Part shown: piece after piece, positions 50,826-60,777 of the stretch
Position numbering within the stretch: the stretch's first letter is position 1
How the letters are laid out: each line of letters begins with the position of its first letter
From: Bacillota bacterium
GTDB lineage: Bacteria > Bacillota > Clostridia > Lachnospirales > Lachnospiraceae
Reading direction: 5' to 3'
Length of the DNA: 64,000 nucleotides
Assembly (NCBI GenBank): GCA_023421505.1
Contig: JAEZTJ010000102.1
Location: 22,589-86,588, forward strand
Position numbers and translations under genes: made by a program
Notes under the pieces: model-generated
Database searches by the model: none
Told to the model about the DNA's origin: nothing
The model's input: the letters and a program-made list of their open reading frames with translations, nothing else

Positions 50826-51004
50826 TTCTTTCTCTCCTTATCTGATCAATTTGTTTCTCATGCTGGCATTATTCTATAGCCTATATTATGCAATCTCTGC
50901 TTACGTATAAGTTACTCTCCGACTAGGCTCCTTGCTTTGTCCGGTACTTATAAGTAAAGCTTTCCATAATATAATTTCTGAGGAGCGCTCCTATTTATGC
51001 ACAT

Positions 51005-51262
51005 AAAAAAGCTGCCCGTCCTCAAAATAAAACTTCAGGACGAACAGCTGTAACAGTCCGCGGTACCACCTGATTTACTGTCTAATGCAGTCACTCTAGT
51101 GTTGCCAATTAACGCTTAGCTTACGACGCACCTACTTGTTATTCACGTTCAGATTGCAGCTGGTGAAGTGTTATTCACATAAATTCATTTTACAGGGTTC
51201 TCACTGTCTCCTGCTCACTGGGAACGATAAAATATGCTACTTCTCTTCGTCATCGCTTTGCA
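51005..51262 (-). promoter_or_regulatory. T-box riboswitch leader with AAC specifier
   Basis: Minus-strand leader of the aspS-gatCAB operon. Stem I base pairs ATGACG with CGTCGT, followed by AAGAGAAGTA. The T-box motif AGGTGGTACCGCG is at 51059-51071. The terminator stem GCTGTTCGTCCT / AGGACGGGCAGC ends in TTTTTT (51005-51048). In the specifier-loop region the RNA reads GTGAATAACAAG; AAC (Asn, 51138-51140), followed by A, is the best specifier, with GAA (Glu) four bases before it. Confidence 0.88.
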
Positions 51263-51266
51263 AAAT

Positions 51267-51296
51267 ATTATAGTACAGGCACTCTAACTTTGTCAA
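51267..51296 (-). promoter_or_regulatory. Promoter of the T-box/aspS-gatCAB operon
   Basis: TTGACA (51291-51296) and TATAAT (51267-51272) on the minus strand with an 18-base spacer; both are exact consensus. The -35 lies directly next to the stop codon of the GH18-LRR gene. Confidence 0.8.
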
Positions 51297-51297
51297 A

Positions 51298-53601
51298 TTA
51301 TTTTATCCTAAAATCACAATTTGCATTCAGATTAGAATAAAATCCTTTTACGGGGCTGTAATCTGTTATACTGTTACCCGCTAAATAAAGCTCCTTTAAG
51401 TTAATCAGACCCTTCAGCGGAGTTATACTTTTGATATTATTTTCCGTCAAATATAGCTTTTGAAGAGAAACAAGCTTCGTAAGCGGTTTTAAATCAGATA
51501 TCTTATTACCGTTAAGAGATAATTCCTTAAGCAGCTTCATATTTTCAAGCGCCTTCATATCAGTAATAGAATTTCTTTGCAGATATAATTGCTCTAGGCC
51601 TGTCATTTTACTGATATACTGGATATCTGTTATCTGATTATTTGACAGATTTAAGTATCTAAGGCCGGTTAAAGCTTTCAGCCCTTTGATATCAATTAAC
51701 TTGTTATTTTCTACAGATAACTGTTTCAACTTTTTCAGTCCGGCAATTTCATCAAGTTTTTTAATCTGATTCATACCCAGCTCTAAAACATTTAATTTAT
51801 TCAGATTTGCTAAGGCTGCAATACTTTCTATTTTATTTTCCCTTAAATATAACTCCCGCAGCTCAGACAAAGCCGATAAAGGCTTTAAAGAAGAAATCTG
51901 ATTCCCGTTTAAGGATAAAACCTCTAATTTCTTAAGCTTTGAAAGCGGGCTAATATCTGTAATCTGATTCCGCTGTAGATAAAGAACCTTCAGCTTAGTA
52001 AGCTCTTGTAATGGTGTGATATCTGTTATATTAAGCTGACTTGCATCCAGGTATTCTAGATTTTTTAAGTTTCTTAAATCCATTAAGCTATTCACACCAC
52101 TAGATAGCTTCAATCTATAGATCTGATTAACCTCATAAACAGTTAAATCTCCAGTTAATTTACCCAGCTTCTCCCTAACCGTCTTTTCAATTGCTGCATC
52201 CGAAAAGCTTACCGTTTGACTGCACTCCTCCGGTAAAATATCAAAGGAACTCATCTCCTCCAGAATCGTAGACCACCCATCAAGGTGATATTTTTTTCCA
52301 TTAGAATCCTCATAATCAGGAAGATTTGCAAGACTCCAGACTGAAATTCCGCCTAAACCATAGGTTTTAGCTAGTTCAATCTTAGCAGCAAGACTATTAC
52401 TGTCTTCATATAGAATTACATTCCAGGATTGATCCGAGGTATTATAGTATTGAATATACGGACTTTGGATTGCATTGTTATATCCATAGGTTAAATTCTG
52501 TCCATTTTTGTCTTTATTATCTACCCTATCCTTAATTGCTTGATATAAAGATACTACTCTTCCTTTCCTGCTTAGACTAGAAGCCGCAAGCTTATCCCAT
52601 TCTTCCGGACCGTTTACATCAAATTTCCACTGGGCACTGTCAAAGCATAATTGCAGCCACACCTTCGACAGCTCGTTTTCATCTGAGGCAGAATCCTGCA
52701 TATCATTTAATGCTTTTCTCACCAAATGAATAGGTGACGGACTGCTGATTGGATTAAGAGCGGTGTAACCAGTGTATTGCTGAACCTGCGCCTTAGTAAG
52801 CTTCTCAGTAGGTTCATAGTCATGCGCCATTAATATGACACGATCTGCCACTTCAAGAATTGCCTGATAGTCGAAACCATCATAGTTTAATCTCGAATTA
52901 ACTGCTACAAAAAGCGATTTTCCAATATCATCCAACTGCTCCTTTAAATCTGTTAAGAACTGTATGAAATATGTACTGATTTGTTCACCGTCGTATAAAA
53001 TCGGTTGCTTATTGCTATCCGTATCGCGTAAGCCTTCAAAATCAATGACTACACCGTCATAGTAAAGTCCTTCGCCCTCAGAGATATCCTGTTGTATAAA
53101 GTCTATGATTCCCTGAATCATAGTACCTCGTTCCTCTTCATAGGGTAATAGCTTAGTACAATCACTGCCCTTCATATAGATATTTAATTGTATGGATTTT
53201 CCGTGACTTTTTGCATATCTAACTGGCTGCAGATAATCCTTAGGATAATAAAAGTTGACATTCTTGTTTTGCCCTCTGGTAATGTTTAACGTACCTGGGT
53301 CAGCAGCTTCTATCATACTCCAGGCAAAGCTTAAAGAGTCCACATTATCGATGTATTCCTGTATTTTCTCAGAGTATACTGCAAACGCCGGATAAAAAGC
53401 ATGTAAAACGCTGCCAGAAGCAGGCTCCTCTGCTGCATATACTACCTTCGACTGAGACCAACCAGGTATAAACAGGATTAAGAAAAAACATAATGCGATT
53501 AAGCCTTTCACAAGATTCAAATTAAAAAAGCATTGCTTCTTTGATACATGAATTTTTTTAGTACTATGAATAGTAAGCCACATTGTTTTTAAGTTATACA
53601 A
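51298..53601 (-). CDS. Secreted GH18-like hydrolase fused to leucine-rich repeats
   Basis: 767 aa. The signal peptide (VKGLIALCFFLILFIPGWS) is followed by a GH18-type barrel (about residues 55-430) with catalytic-motif region YYDGVVIDFEGL and RLNYDGFDYQAI, then a linker and about eleven 22-residue leucine-rich repeats (pattern L..L..L.L..N.I.DI.PL), residues about 510-755, internalin-like. GH18 hydrolases act on GlcNAc polymers such as chitin or peptidoglycan; the LRRs likely bind protein or cell surface. The start is probably TTG at 53601 with GGAGG 8 bases upstream; ATG at 53583 is the alternative. Confidence 0.85.
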   Translation of the reverse strand: MYNLKTMWLTIHSTKKIHVSKKQCFFNLNLVKGLIALCFFLILFIPGWSQSKVVYAAEEPASGSVLHAFYPAFAVYSEKIQEYIDNVDSLSFAWSMIEAADPGTLNITRGQNKNVNFYYPKDYLQPVRYAKSHGKSIQLNIYMKGSDCTKLLPYEEERGTMIQGIIDFIQQDISEGEGLYYDGVVIDFEGLRDTDSNKQPILYDGEQISTYFIQFLTDLKEQLDDIGKSLFVAVNSRLNYDGFDYQAILEVADRVILMAHDYEPTEKLTKAQVQQYTGYTALNPISSPSPIHLVRKALNDMQDSASDENELSKVWLQLCFDSAQWKFDVNGPEEWDKLAASSLSRKGRVVSLYQAIKDRVDNKDKNGQNLTYGYNNAIQSPYIQYYNTSDQSWNVILYEDSNSLAAKIELAKTYGLGGISVWSLANLPDYEDSNGKKYHLDGWSTILEEMSSFDILPEECSQTVSFSDAAIEKTVREKLGKLTGDLTVYEVNQIYRLKLSSGVNSLMDLRNLKNLEYLDASQLNITDITPLQELTKLKVLYLQRNQITDISPLSKLKKLEVLSLNGNQISSLKPLSALSELRELYLRENKIESIAALANLNKLNVLELGMNQIKKLDEIAGLKKLKQLSVENNKLIDIKGLKALTGLRYLNLSNNQITDIQYISKMTGLEQLYLQRNSITDMKALENMKLLKELSLNGNKISDLKPLTKLVSLQKLYLTENNIKSITPLKGLINLKELYLAGNSITDYSPVKGFYSNLNANCDFRIK

Positions 53602-53633
53602 ATCAACAACCTCCTTTTATTTAGGTTACATTT

Positions 53634-53795
53634 GGTAATTGCGAAACTTATAGTTTTACTAACTGTATACTCAGCATATATTATTCCTTCACTCCAACGC
53701 TCCTATGATCTTAAATGTTTTAACACTTTAATTCCGCTCCGGAATAGTATATGCTGTGTATACAATACTTACAATTAATGAGTTTTGCAATTACC
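53634..53795 (-). repeat. Dispersed palindromic repeat, copy E (162 bp, full length)
   Basis: Ends GGTAATTGCGAAAC and GTTTTGCAATTACC. The inner inverted pair GTATACTCAGCATATA / TATATGCTGTGTATAC and ATTCC / GGAAT continue the stem. In reverse orientation it aligns over its whole length with copy A, including the centre (GAGCGTTG.AG.GAAGGAATA). Confidence 0.85.
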
Positions 53796-53860
53796 TAAGG
53801 TTACTTAATGTAATAGAAAAACATTATAGTTAGATTAATGAGTTATGGTTTTGAACAGAG

Positions 53861-54034
53861 TCATGAAATGGTGGAATATTCAAAGAGCTCATATTTTAAT
53901 TTGGTTCCTTCCATTATTTCAGCAGGTAATAAGGCGCGTGCCACTAATTTTAATTCCTCTTCCTGCACATCGGTTCTTCTTAAGTGTGCATAGTCCCCAT
54001 CTATTTTCTCTATGATATATTCCCTAGCTTCCAT
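53861..54034 (-). CDS. Small DUF3006-like protein
   Basis: 57 aa from the ATG at 54034 with GGAGG 5 bases upstream. MEAREYIIEKIDGDYAHLRR followed by LPAEIMEGTKLKYELFEY fits the DUF3006 pattern (a single small beta domain), of unknown function. The longer frame from 54082 lacks a ribosome binding site. Confidence 0.6.
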   Translation of the reverse strand: MEAREYIIEKIDGDYAHLRRTDVQEEELKLVARALLPAEIMEGTKLKYELFEYSTIS

Positions 54035-54100
54035 ATTACCCTCCATCTGCTGCCAACATCTGCGAATTTGGGCAGCGCACAATAGCCAATCCTAGATTAA

Positions 54101-54940
54101 TTACTTTTCAACTTGCTTTTGAAACCAACGGATAATTCTGCCGGCAATGCTATCTTCTGAAGGTATTATCGGTAAGCTGTCTGCTTTATACCAGGCAGCA
54201 TCAGTAATTTCAACATTATCAACCGTAATCTCTCCGCTTTCGTATTCAGCTGTAAATGCCAGCATCAGGGAATCCGGGAAAGGCCAAGGTTGACTGCTTA
54301 AATATCTGATATTCTTAACCTTTATCCCTACCTCTTCTTTAATCTCCCTCTCCACACATTGTTCCAATAATTCTCCCGGCTCTACATAACCGGCAATCAA
54401 GCTATACATATCCTTATTAAAGCTGCTGTTGTGCGCCAGTAAGATTTGATCCTGTCGGAATACGGCCGTAATGATAGCCGGAGATATCCGAGGATAGATT
54501 ACATTCCCGCATTCCGGACAAATTTGCGCTCTTTCATCTGTTTTAGCATACGTTTTATGTCCACAGCAGCCGCAATACTGATTTACACTTCTCCAATGCA
54601 AGATATGATTTGCAGCACCAGCCAGTATAAATAATCCGGCATCCCCGGAGAATTTCGTTATCTCTCTTAGTTCTACCAGTGAAAAGCCATCCGGAAGCAA
54701 CGGCTCTTTCTCAAGTCTCACACAGTAGCAATCATTTCCGTCATACTTGCCAATATATTCCATAGACTGAATATCTGTAATGATATCCTCTACATCCTTT
54801 ACCTCTGGTATATCATATTTCTCTTCTGACTTTCTCATTAATAATTTTTTTGAAATAATTATCAGAGCCCATGCATTTTTTTGCATTTGCTCAGAATTGT
54901 GAAATCCGGGTTCGTATTTATTTATTCTAAAAATGTCCAT
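54101..54940 (-). CDS. nudC: NAD(+) diphosphatase / NADH pyrophosphatase NudC
   Basis: 279 aa from the ATG at 54940 (AAAGG 5 bases upstream). A zinc ribbon (CGCCGHKTY ... CPECGNVIYPRISPA), the Nudix box (GYVEPGELLEQCVEREIKEEVGI; residues EREIKEE), and SQPWPFPDSLM, the NudC signature. It splits NAD(H) to AMP and NMN and can remove NAD caps from RNA. The DUF3006 gene follows about 65 bases on and may be cotranscribed. Confidence 0.93.
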   Translation of the reverse strand: MDIFRINKYEPGFHNSEQMQKNAWALIIISKKLLMRKSEEKYDIPEVKDVEDIITDIQSMEYIGKYDGNDCYCVRLEKEPLLPDGFSLVELREITKFSGDAGLFILAGAANHILHWRSVNQYCGCCGHKTYAKTDERAQICPECGNVIYPRISPAIITAVFRQDQILLAHNSSFNKDMYSLIAGYVEPGELLEQCVEREIKEEVGIKVKNIRYLSSQPWPFPDSLMLAFTAEYESGEITVDNVEITDAAWYKADSLPIIPSEDSIAGRIIRWFQKQVEK

Positions 54941-54983
54941 AAAATCCTTTCTCACTATAGATTAGCTTCCTTATGCTTACAGA

Positions 54984-55017
54984 TAAAAAAAGAAGTATAA
55001 CCTAGCGATTATACTCT
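54984..55017 (-). terminator. Terminator after creatininase-family gene
   Basis: Minus strand: AGAGTATAAT, loop, GTTATACTTCT then TTTTTTT. It lies 160 bases past the stop at 55177; the sequence between holds no gene. Confidence 0.65.
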
Positions 55018-55176
55018 TTTACTTTGCTTCCGTATAGGAAGGTTACAGTTGTAATTCTTTCATTCTTCCTCTTAATCGCATAAGAACTTAATTAATTTAT
55101 AATAGCACATTACCTCTCATTGTGCAATTATATATCTCATAATCTTCATAATTTTGTCAAGAATTTAATTAGAACT

Positions 55177-55965
55177 CTATCTTCCATCCCTATCAAGGAT
55201 TGCTGCAATCTTCAAAACATCAAGTGCCACATCTGCAACACAAAATTCCTCCATATTATATTCCTGCTCAAAGCTAGCCGGGTCTCCACAATAAGCCAAA
55301 GGGTGGAAGCTATTCATTGGTTCTAGTTCTTTTGCCACATCACACCTAACCTTTTCCGGGAAAAAGGCTGCCATCTGAGCTGTTTCAATAGCTCCGGCAT
55401 GATAATCAGGTTGGTATCTTTCTTCTCTCATCGGAGGGAAGATAATATTATTATCCACTTCAATATCGAGTTCCCACATAAAGTATGCTTTGAATTCAGG
55501 CGCATCATTACTATCTGCAATTGCTTTTTTTATCATCTCTATATGTAGCTGGTCACCATGTGCGTTTTGAATAAATACTCTTCGAAAGCCCCAGCTCTTT
55601 AAGGAAGCTAAAACATCTGTTAGAAGCCCCTCCATAATCTCAGGACGAACAGAAAAGGTACCCGCATACTTAGCTACATCCCGACTAATTCCCCAATATA
55701 GCGGAGGTACAATAAGTGCTTCTATCCCATTCTCGTGAAGCTCCTGTTTTAAAAAACGGCAATTCAAGGCACTTAGATAAAAATCAGCAGTCAGATCCAA
55801 ATGAGGTCCATGCGCTTCAATGATTCCAACCGGCAATAATACGATTGCATTTCTATCAGCGCCTGCCTGTACTTCCTGCCATGTCATTTCAGCAATTGTA
55901 TCTTCAAATACAGAAAAATCTTTCTGTGCTTGATATGGTATTCTTTTCTCTTTCATTTTTTGCAT
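55177..55965 (-). CDS. Creatininase-family amidohydrolase
   Basis: 262 aa. Metal-binding residues are in LLPVGIIEAHGPHLDLTADFY (key IEAHGPHL and DLTAD), NAHGDQ and HAGAIETA. The family includes creatininase and enzymes that open formamide or cyclic amide rings (for example in mycofactocin or riboflavin pathways); the substrate here cannot be deduced. Start at 55965 or the second ATG at 55956. Single gene. Confidence 0.83.
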   Translation of the reverse strand: MQKMKEKRIPYQAQKDFSVFEDTIAEMTWQEVQAGADRNAIVLLPVGIIEAHGPHLDLTADFYLSALNCRFLKQELHENGIEALIVPPLYWGISRDVAKYAGTFSVRPEIMEGLLTDVLASLKSWGFRRVFIQNAHGDQLHIEMIKKAIADSNDAPEFKAYFMWELDIEVDNNIIFPPMREERYQPDYHAGAIETAQMAAFFPEKVRCDVAKELEPMNSFHPLAYCGDPASFEQEYNMEEFCVADVALDVLKIAAILDRDGR

Positions 55966-56177
55966 ATCCCCATTTCAATAATTGTAAATAGTGCCATACT
56001 TTATATTTAGATTATATAATCAGGAAGTTTTTGTCAATGTAATTATTGACAATATATACTAATCGTACAATATTTTTTTTATGTAAATAACTATAAGTTA
56101 ACCAAGCGTCATAGTTATGAATGATTTAAAGCTAAAATATTATATAAATATTTTCAAGCATAAAAACAAAAATCAAG

Positions 56178-58523
56178 TTATTCAATATTTAGCTTATTAA
56201 TTGATATACTTTTCATATTTACAGATGATATAAAAGAAGAAAGTATCGCCAATGCAGTAATGATTATAACAGGAAGCAGTGCAAATATAAAACTAGACTC
56301 TATACGAAAGCTTGATATACCTGCAAACTGAAGTACATAAGAGAATAATTTTGCACCCGTAAAAGTTTGGAGAATTACACCTATTGCTCCACCCAACACA
56401 GTGATCAAAGCAAATCTTAGAGCAAGCTGATAACGCAGCCTTAAGGAGCTAAAGCCTATTGCCCTATAAATTCCCAACTCCCTGGTCTCACTGTAAATCG
56501 TAATTTTCATCATCAATAATGTAATTACGCTGATAATAATAACTGTTAACACAAGCACCAGCATAGATAAGGCTTTAAACACATCATTTACTATATTAAC
56601 CGTCTCAACCTGGTCTTTTCTTTCGTTCGATATTTCTTTATAGCCCGAATAGTTTTGCTGCATCTTAATAATCGTAGCCTCGAGGTTTTCATGAGATTTT
56701 AATTTAATATATATTTCGTTCATATCAAACGTAGTATTTAGAGCTTTCATTCCGGCTTCATTGATTAATACAATACTACCTCCTTCGTCCACTGTCTGAA
56801 ATATCCCCGTAATGATGAATTCACATAGCTTCTGATTTTCATCTTTAATCGTTACATAATCTCCAATATGCTTATGGTATCTGCGTTCCAATAAGCTAGT
56901 TAACGCAACTTCATTATCATGTCTGGGAAAACGACCCTTTAAAGGCTTTAATATACCGGGCACCGTAAAATTCTCTCTGACATTAGCAACAATTTTTTCA
57001 CCGTTCACCTCAAGCTGAACTGAATTTTCAAAATAAAACCAATCCACCTCATAATCAGTTTGAATTTTTGAAATTAGTTCTTCTGCATCTGCTTTTGTTG
57101 CTGTATCAATCTCAATATCGGAAAAATCAGCACCAAGTATACCTACTGCTTCTTCACTTTTAAAGGTTTCCATGAGACCGAATAAAAAATTAAGAGTATA
57201 TGCAAGGATGGCAGATATAAAAATTAATAAAATATATCTCTTTGATTTTGTTAATATCTGTTTTAAAGCCAGACCGCTGTTAAAAGATAATAATTTCATC
57301 CGTTCTAGCGGTACATTCAGTCTTGATGAAAAGTATACCGGTGACAAACCATTAGTTATGGCACGAATAGGGCTTATCCTTTTTGTTTGCCGGGCTGTCA
57401 GAAAGGAAAATAAACCAATTACTAATACTAAGAGAAACAAGCTCAAAATTACTTCCCCAAGGGATAAATGATTGGCAAAAAACAATCCTGAGGATTTTAA
57501 TATAATGCGACCTATTATAGGTGTCACAAATACTCCTGCTACTAGACTGACACTTCCGGAGATCAAGGCAAGTAATATGTATTGACCTGTAATGGATAGC
57601 TGTACCATGAAGGGTGTAAAGCCCAAGGCTTTTATAATACCTATATTTATATAATCTGCTTCAATGGTTGTCAGAATGGCATATCGCATAATTGTAATGG
57701 TAATCGCACACAACATTATTGCAAAGGTTATCATGACCGCCAATGCAACATTAGGCAATACGAGAAGATTATTTTTAATTTTACTATATTCTATTACATA
57801 TTCTATTTCAGAACCATAAGCTTTCATGAATTCCTTTGCCAATTGATAGCAGACTGTTTCGTCATCTGTCTTAAGCCTGATTCTCATTTGCAATAATTCA
57901 TCCATATTATCCTTGCCCAGTTTTAATACTTCTTTATAGTCAGTTTGAGAAATATAAATAAATTTAGTATCATTAAGCTCTCCTCCTGCTATTAATTCTT
58001 CCACAAAACCGGCAACCTTAAATTGCTTTCTTTGATTACCGAATATAAATTCGATGTTGTCACCTGTATTTACTTCTGAAGAGGTTTTAAAGATATATGG
58101 TAAATAGATTTCTCCAGGCTTCAACAATTCCTCAGGCTCGTATTGAGATTGAATTACACGCATATTATCAACTGGATCGTATTCTAAAAAGAAATAATCA
58201 AACATCGTTTTACACTGAATATTATCCTTAAGCATTTGAGCTCCATTGTAAAATGCCGCAGTCTTAAGCTTGACAGCTTCAACTTTATCCTGCTTTTCAA
58301 ACCATTCCTCCATTTCCTTCTTATAGCTATCTGTTTGAAACCAATATAATAAATGAGGTCCTTTTGTATTACGATACGCTTGATCAAAGGCATCCATTGA
58401 ATTTTTCATCGTTGAGACTGTTACTGTAAGTATTATTCCAGTAAGAAGCACTAATAAACTGATAATGATAGAATAGCTTTTTCTTCGTTTCAAATTACCT
58501 AAGGTAAATTTAAAAATTGCCAT
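56178..58523 (-). CDS. FtsX-like ABC transporter permease
   Basis: 781 aa from the ATG at 58523, 5 bases after the ATPase stop. One N-terminal membrane segment, a large extracellular domain, three membrane segments, then a second repeat of the same pattern: two FtsX domains, eight to ten segments in all (LNVPLERMKLLSFNSGLALKQ begins the second half). With the ATPase it forms a MacB/BceB-type system that usually handles antimicrobial peptides or lipoproteins. The upstream two-component pair suggests induction by envelope stress. Confidence 0.87.
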   Translation of the reverse strand: MAIFKFTLGNLKRRKSYSIIISLLVLLTGIILTVTVSTMKNSMDAFDQAYRNTKGPHLLYWFQTDSYKKEMEEWFEKQDKVEAVKLKTAAFYNGAQMLKDNIQCKTMFDYFFLEYDPVDNMRVIQSQYEPEELLKPGEIYLPYIFKTSSEVNTGDNIEFIFGNQRKQFKVAGFVEELIAGGELNDTKFIYISQTDYKEVLKLGKDNMDELLQMRIRLKTDDETVCYQLAKEFMKAYGSEIEYVIEYSKIKNNLLVLPNVALAVMITFAIMLCAITITIMRYAILTTIEADYINIGIIKALGFTPFMVQLSITGQYILLALISGSVSLVAGVFVTPIIGRIILKSSGLFFANHLSLGEVILSLFLLVLVIGLFSFLTARQTKRISPIRAITNGLSPVYFSSRLNVPLERMKLLSFNSGLALKQILTKSKRYILLIFISAILAYTLNFLFGLMETFKSEEAVGILGADFSDIEIDTATKADAEELISKIQTDYEVDWFYFENSVQLEVNGEKIVANVRENFTVPGILKPLKGRFPRHDNEVALTSLLERRYHKHIGDYVTIKDENQKLCEFIITGIFQTVDEGGSIVLINEAGMKALNTTFDMNEIYIKLKSHENLEATIIKMQQNYSGYKEISNERKDQVETVNIVNDVFKALSMLVLVLTVIIISVITLLMMKITIYSETRELGIYRAIGFSSLRLRYQLALRFALITVLGGAIGVILQTFTGAKLFSYVLQFAGISSFRIESSFIFALLPVIIITALAILSSFISSVNMKSISINKLNIE

Positions 58524-58528
58524 TTCGA

Positions 58529-59290
58529 TCACCATCCTTTTCTGGTTAACCATGCTAATATTTCTTGCTCTCTAGGAAGCTCTGCATCCAACATATAAGA
58601 GTCCAGCCTGATTTCACCTGCTATGTGACCATCTTGTAAATAAACGATACGATTGGCTCGTATGGCTGCCTTAATATCATGGGTAACCATCAATATACTT
58701 TGCTTATTACGGTTTAAATCCGTTAAAATGTTTAATATCTCACGTCCTAACTTAGAGTTCAACGCACCTGTTGGTTCATCTGCAAACAATAGTGGCGGAT
58801 CGTTAATCAAAGCCCTTGCTACGGCTACTCTTTGCTGCTGCCCACCTGAGACCTGAGAAGGCAGACGCTGCATAAGCTCTTTCACACCAGTCTTTTCTAA
58901 AAGTGTTACTGCCTTATTCTCTACTTCCTTTCTGGATAATTTCTTAAGTAAGTAACCTGGCACAGTTACATTCTCATAGATGGACAAATTCGAAACCAAA
59001 TGAATCTGTTGAAAAACGAATCCAATACTGCCTCTTCTTAATTTCGCCAGCTTTTTTTCGCTTAATTGATCTATCCGTTGATTTTGAAAATATACTTCAC
59101 CACCCGTGGGGGTATCCATACCACTAAGATTATAAAGCAGGGTTGATTTACCTGAACCTGAGCTTCCCATAATTACTGTAAAATCCTCTTTATAGATCTC
59201 TAAATTTATGTTTCTAAGTACATGATTTTGCAAACCATTATTCGAATAGCTTTTACTTAAGTCCTTAGCCTGAACAATTATTTCTTTCAT
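58529..59290 (-). CDS. ABC transporter ATP-binding protein (MacB/LolD type)
   Basis: 253 aa. Walker A GSSGSGKST, Q-loop FVFQQIHLV, signature VSGGQQQRVAVARAL and Walker B LLFADEPTGALNSKLG. The sequence belongs to the MacB/LolD/BceA class that pairs with FtsX-type permeases. ATG follows AAAGG. It lies 125 bases after the histidine kinase gene. Confidence 0.95.
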   Translation of the reverse strand: MKEIIVQAKDLSKSYSNNGLQNHVLRNINLEIYKEDFTVIMGSSGSGKSTLLYNLSGMDTPTGGEVYFQNQRIDQLSEKKLAKLRRGSIGFVFQQIHLVSNLSIYENVTVPGYLLKKLSRKEVENKAVTLLEKTGVKELMQRLPSQVSGGQQQRVAVARALINDPPLLFADEPTGALNSKLGREILNILTDLNRNKQSILMVTHDIKAAIRANRIVYLQDGHIAGEIRLDSYMLDAELPREQEILAWLTRKGW

Positions 59291-59415
59291 ATCATACGTC
59301 CTTTCCTAATATGTCTACAGCTTATCATGTCAATTTTAAATTAATCTTTAACTGTAAGAAATAATTATTAATTTTGTCTGAATTATAAGGACAATTCTTG
59401 TAACCTACTTTAATG

Positions 59416-60774
59416 TTAATAGACGATTTTAAGCGAAAGCTCCACGATAAATTGATTTAAGCCATCCTCCACCCGGTTATATGCCTTAATATTACCTTCA
59501 AGTTTCTCCAGAATGTATTTACATATATATAAGCCTAAGCCTGATCCTTCTTCATTGCTCTCTTTTGCATTTTTCCCCCTATAGAATTTATCAAATAGAA
59601 AGGGGATATCCTCCGGTAATACACCCTTCCCAAAATCAATTATTTTACATAGAAGTGTTCCATCCTCTACGGCAGTTTCTATTCGTATTTCACTTCCCTT
59701 TGCATACTTAAAAGAATTTTGAAGAATATTTTCATACACCTGTGCTAATCTTTTCCTGTCGGCAATCACATATACATCAGGGATTGTTGAGGTAATTATA
59801 ATCCTGTTCCTATCACTTAATATCAGTGGTTCCATTATTTTATTAATAAGCTCACGCCCATTACAAATCGTAGGGTTTACCTCTAATTGCTCCAAATCTG
59901 AAATTGCATGTAAAAAAAGATCCTGTGTCAGCTTGGTTAATTCATCTGCTTTTTGGAGTATAACGTTTACATAACGCTCACTTCGCGCTGAATTTTTATC
60001 TTCCAGACCGAGCAGGCATTCTGAATAGGCTTTCATAGAAGCGATTGGCGTTCGTATATCATGAGAGAGAACTGCTACCAATTCCTTCTTTGTCCTCTCC
60101 GCTTCCTCTGCTCGTAGTTTGGAACTCTTGAGTTCATTTCGCAGCATATCAAAGGACCAGGTAAAGGCTCCAAAAAAATTATGCCGTGGGTAAACAAGAG
60201 AGTAATCCAAATTGCCCTTAGCTACTTGTAATGCAAGATATTCAAGCTTATGAAAAGGACGTAATATATTAAAATAAATCATCAAAAATATGATAGTCAG
60301 AAATAAACTGCAAATAGTAAAAAATAGAGATATAGCATGATGAAACCTATCCTCCTGTTTCTCACTTTCATAAAGTTGTGACGTATTTTTAATCAAAGCT
60401 ATTGCAGTCTGCTGCATCTTACTTTTCACATAGGATACCACATATACTTGTGAATACTTATTTTCATATGCTAAAATCTTATTAATATCCTCATTAGAAC
60501 CTGGTTTCGTATTATTCCTGCTATCGTAAATTACTTTGCCTTGCAGATCATATAGTACAAGCTCCACATGATTTTCAAGACTTTTCTTAAGTATTTCATC
60601 AGATCCGTTTTCTAGATAAGCCTGTGAATTTTTAAGAATGTCATTTATTATAACTCGCTCCTGTCCCTCCAGCTTTATCCTAAATTGTCTTGATAAATAG
60701 GAAGAGAAAATATAACATATTACGATTAAAATGAGAAAGCTACCCAATAAGAAATACGTGACTTTTTTCTTCAT
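59416..60774 (-). CDS. Sensor histidine kinase
   Basis: 452 aa. Membrane segments at about 5-25 and 148-170 flank an extracellular sensor of about 120 residues. HAMP, then HisKA (VLSHDIRTPIASMKAY; phospho-His) and HATPase (QNSFKYAKG, IDFGKGVLPED, GSGLGLYICKYIL). It starts 4 bases after the response regulator's stop. Probably phosphorylates that regulator to control the ABC genes. Confidence 0.93.
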   Translation of the reverse strand: MKKKVTYFLLGSFLILIVICYIFSSYLSRQFRIKLEGQERVIINDILKNSQAYLENGSDEILKKSLENHVELVLYDLQGKVIYDSRNNTKPGSNEDINKILAYENKYSQVYVVSYVKSKMQQTAIALIKNTSQLYESEKQEDRFHHAISLFFTICSLFLTIIFLMIYFNILRPFHKLEYLALQVAKGNLDYSLVYPRHNFFGAFTWSFDMLRNELKSSKLRAEEAERTKKELVAVLSHDIRTPIASMKAYSECLLGLEDKNSARSERYVNVILQKADELTKLTQDLFLHAISDLEQLEVNPTICNGRELINKIMEPLILSDRNRIIITSTIPDVYVIADRKRLAQVYENILQNSFKYAKGSEIRIETAVEDGTLLCKIIDFGKGVLPEDIPFLFDKFYRGKNAKESNEEGSGLGLYICKYILEKLEGNIKAYNRVEDGLNQFIVELSLKIVY

Positions 60775-60777
60775 TGT

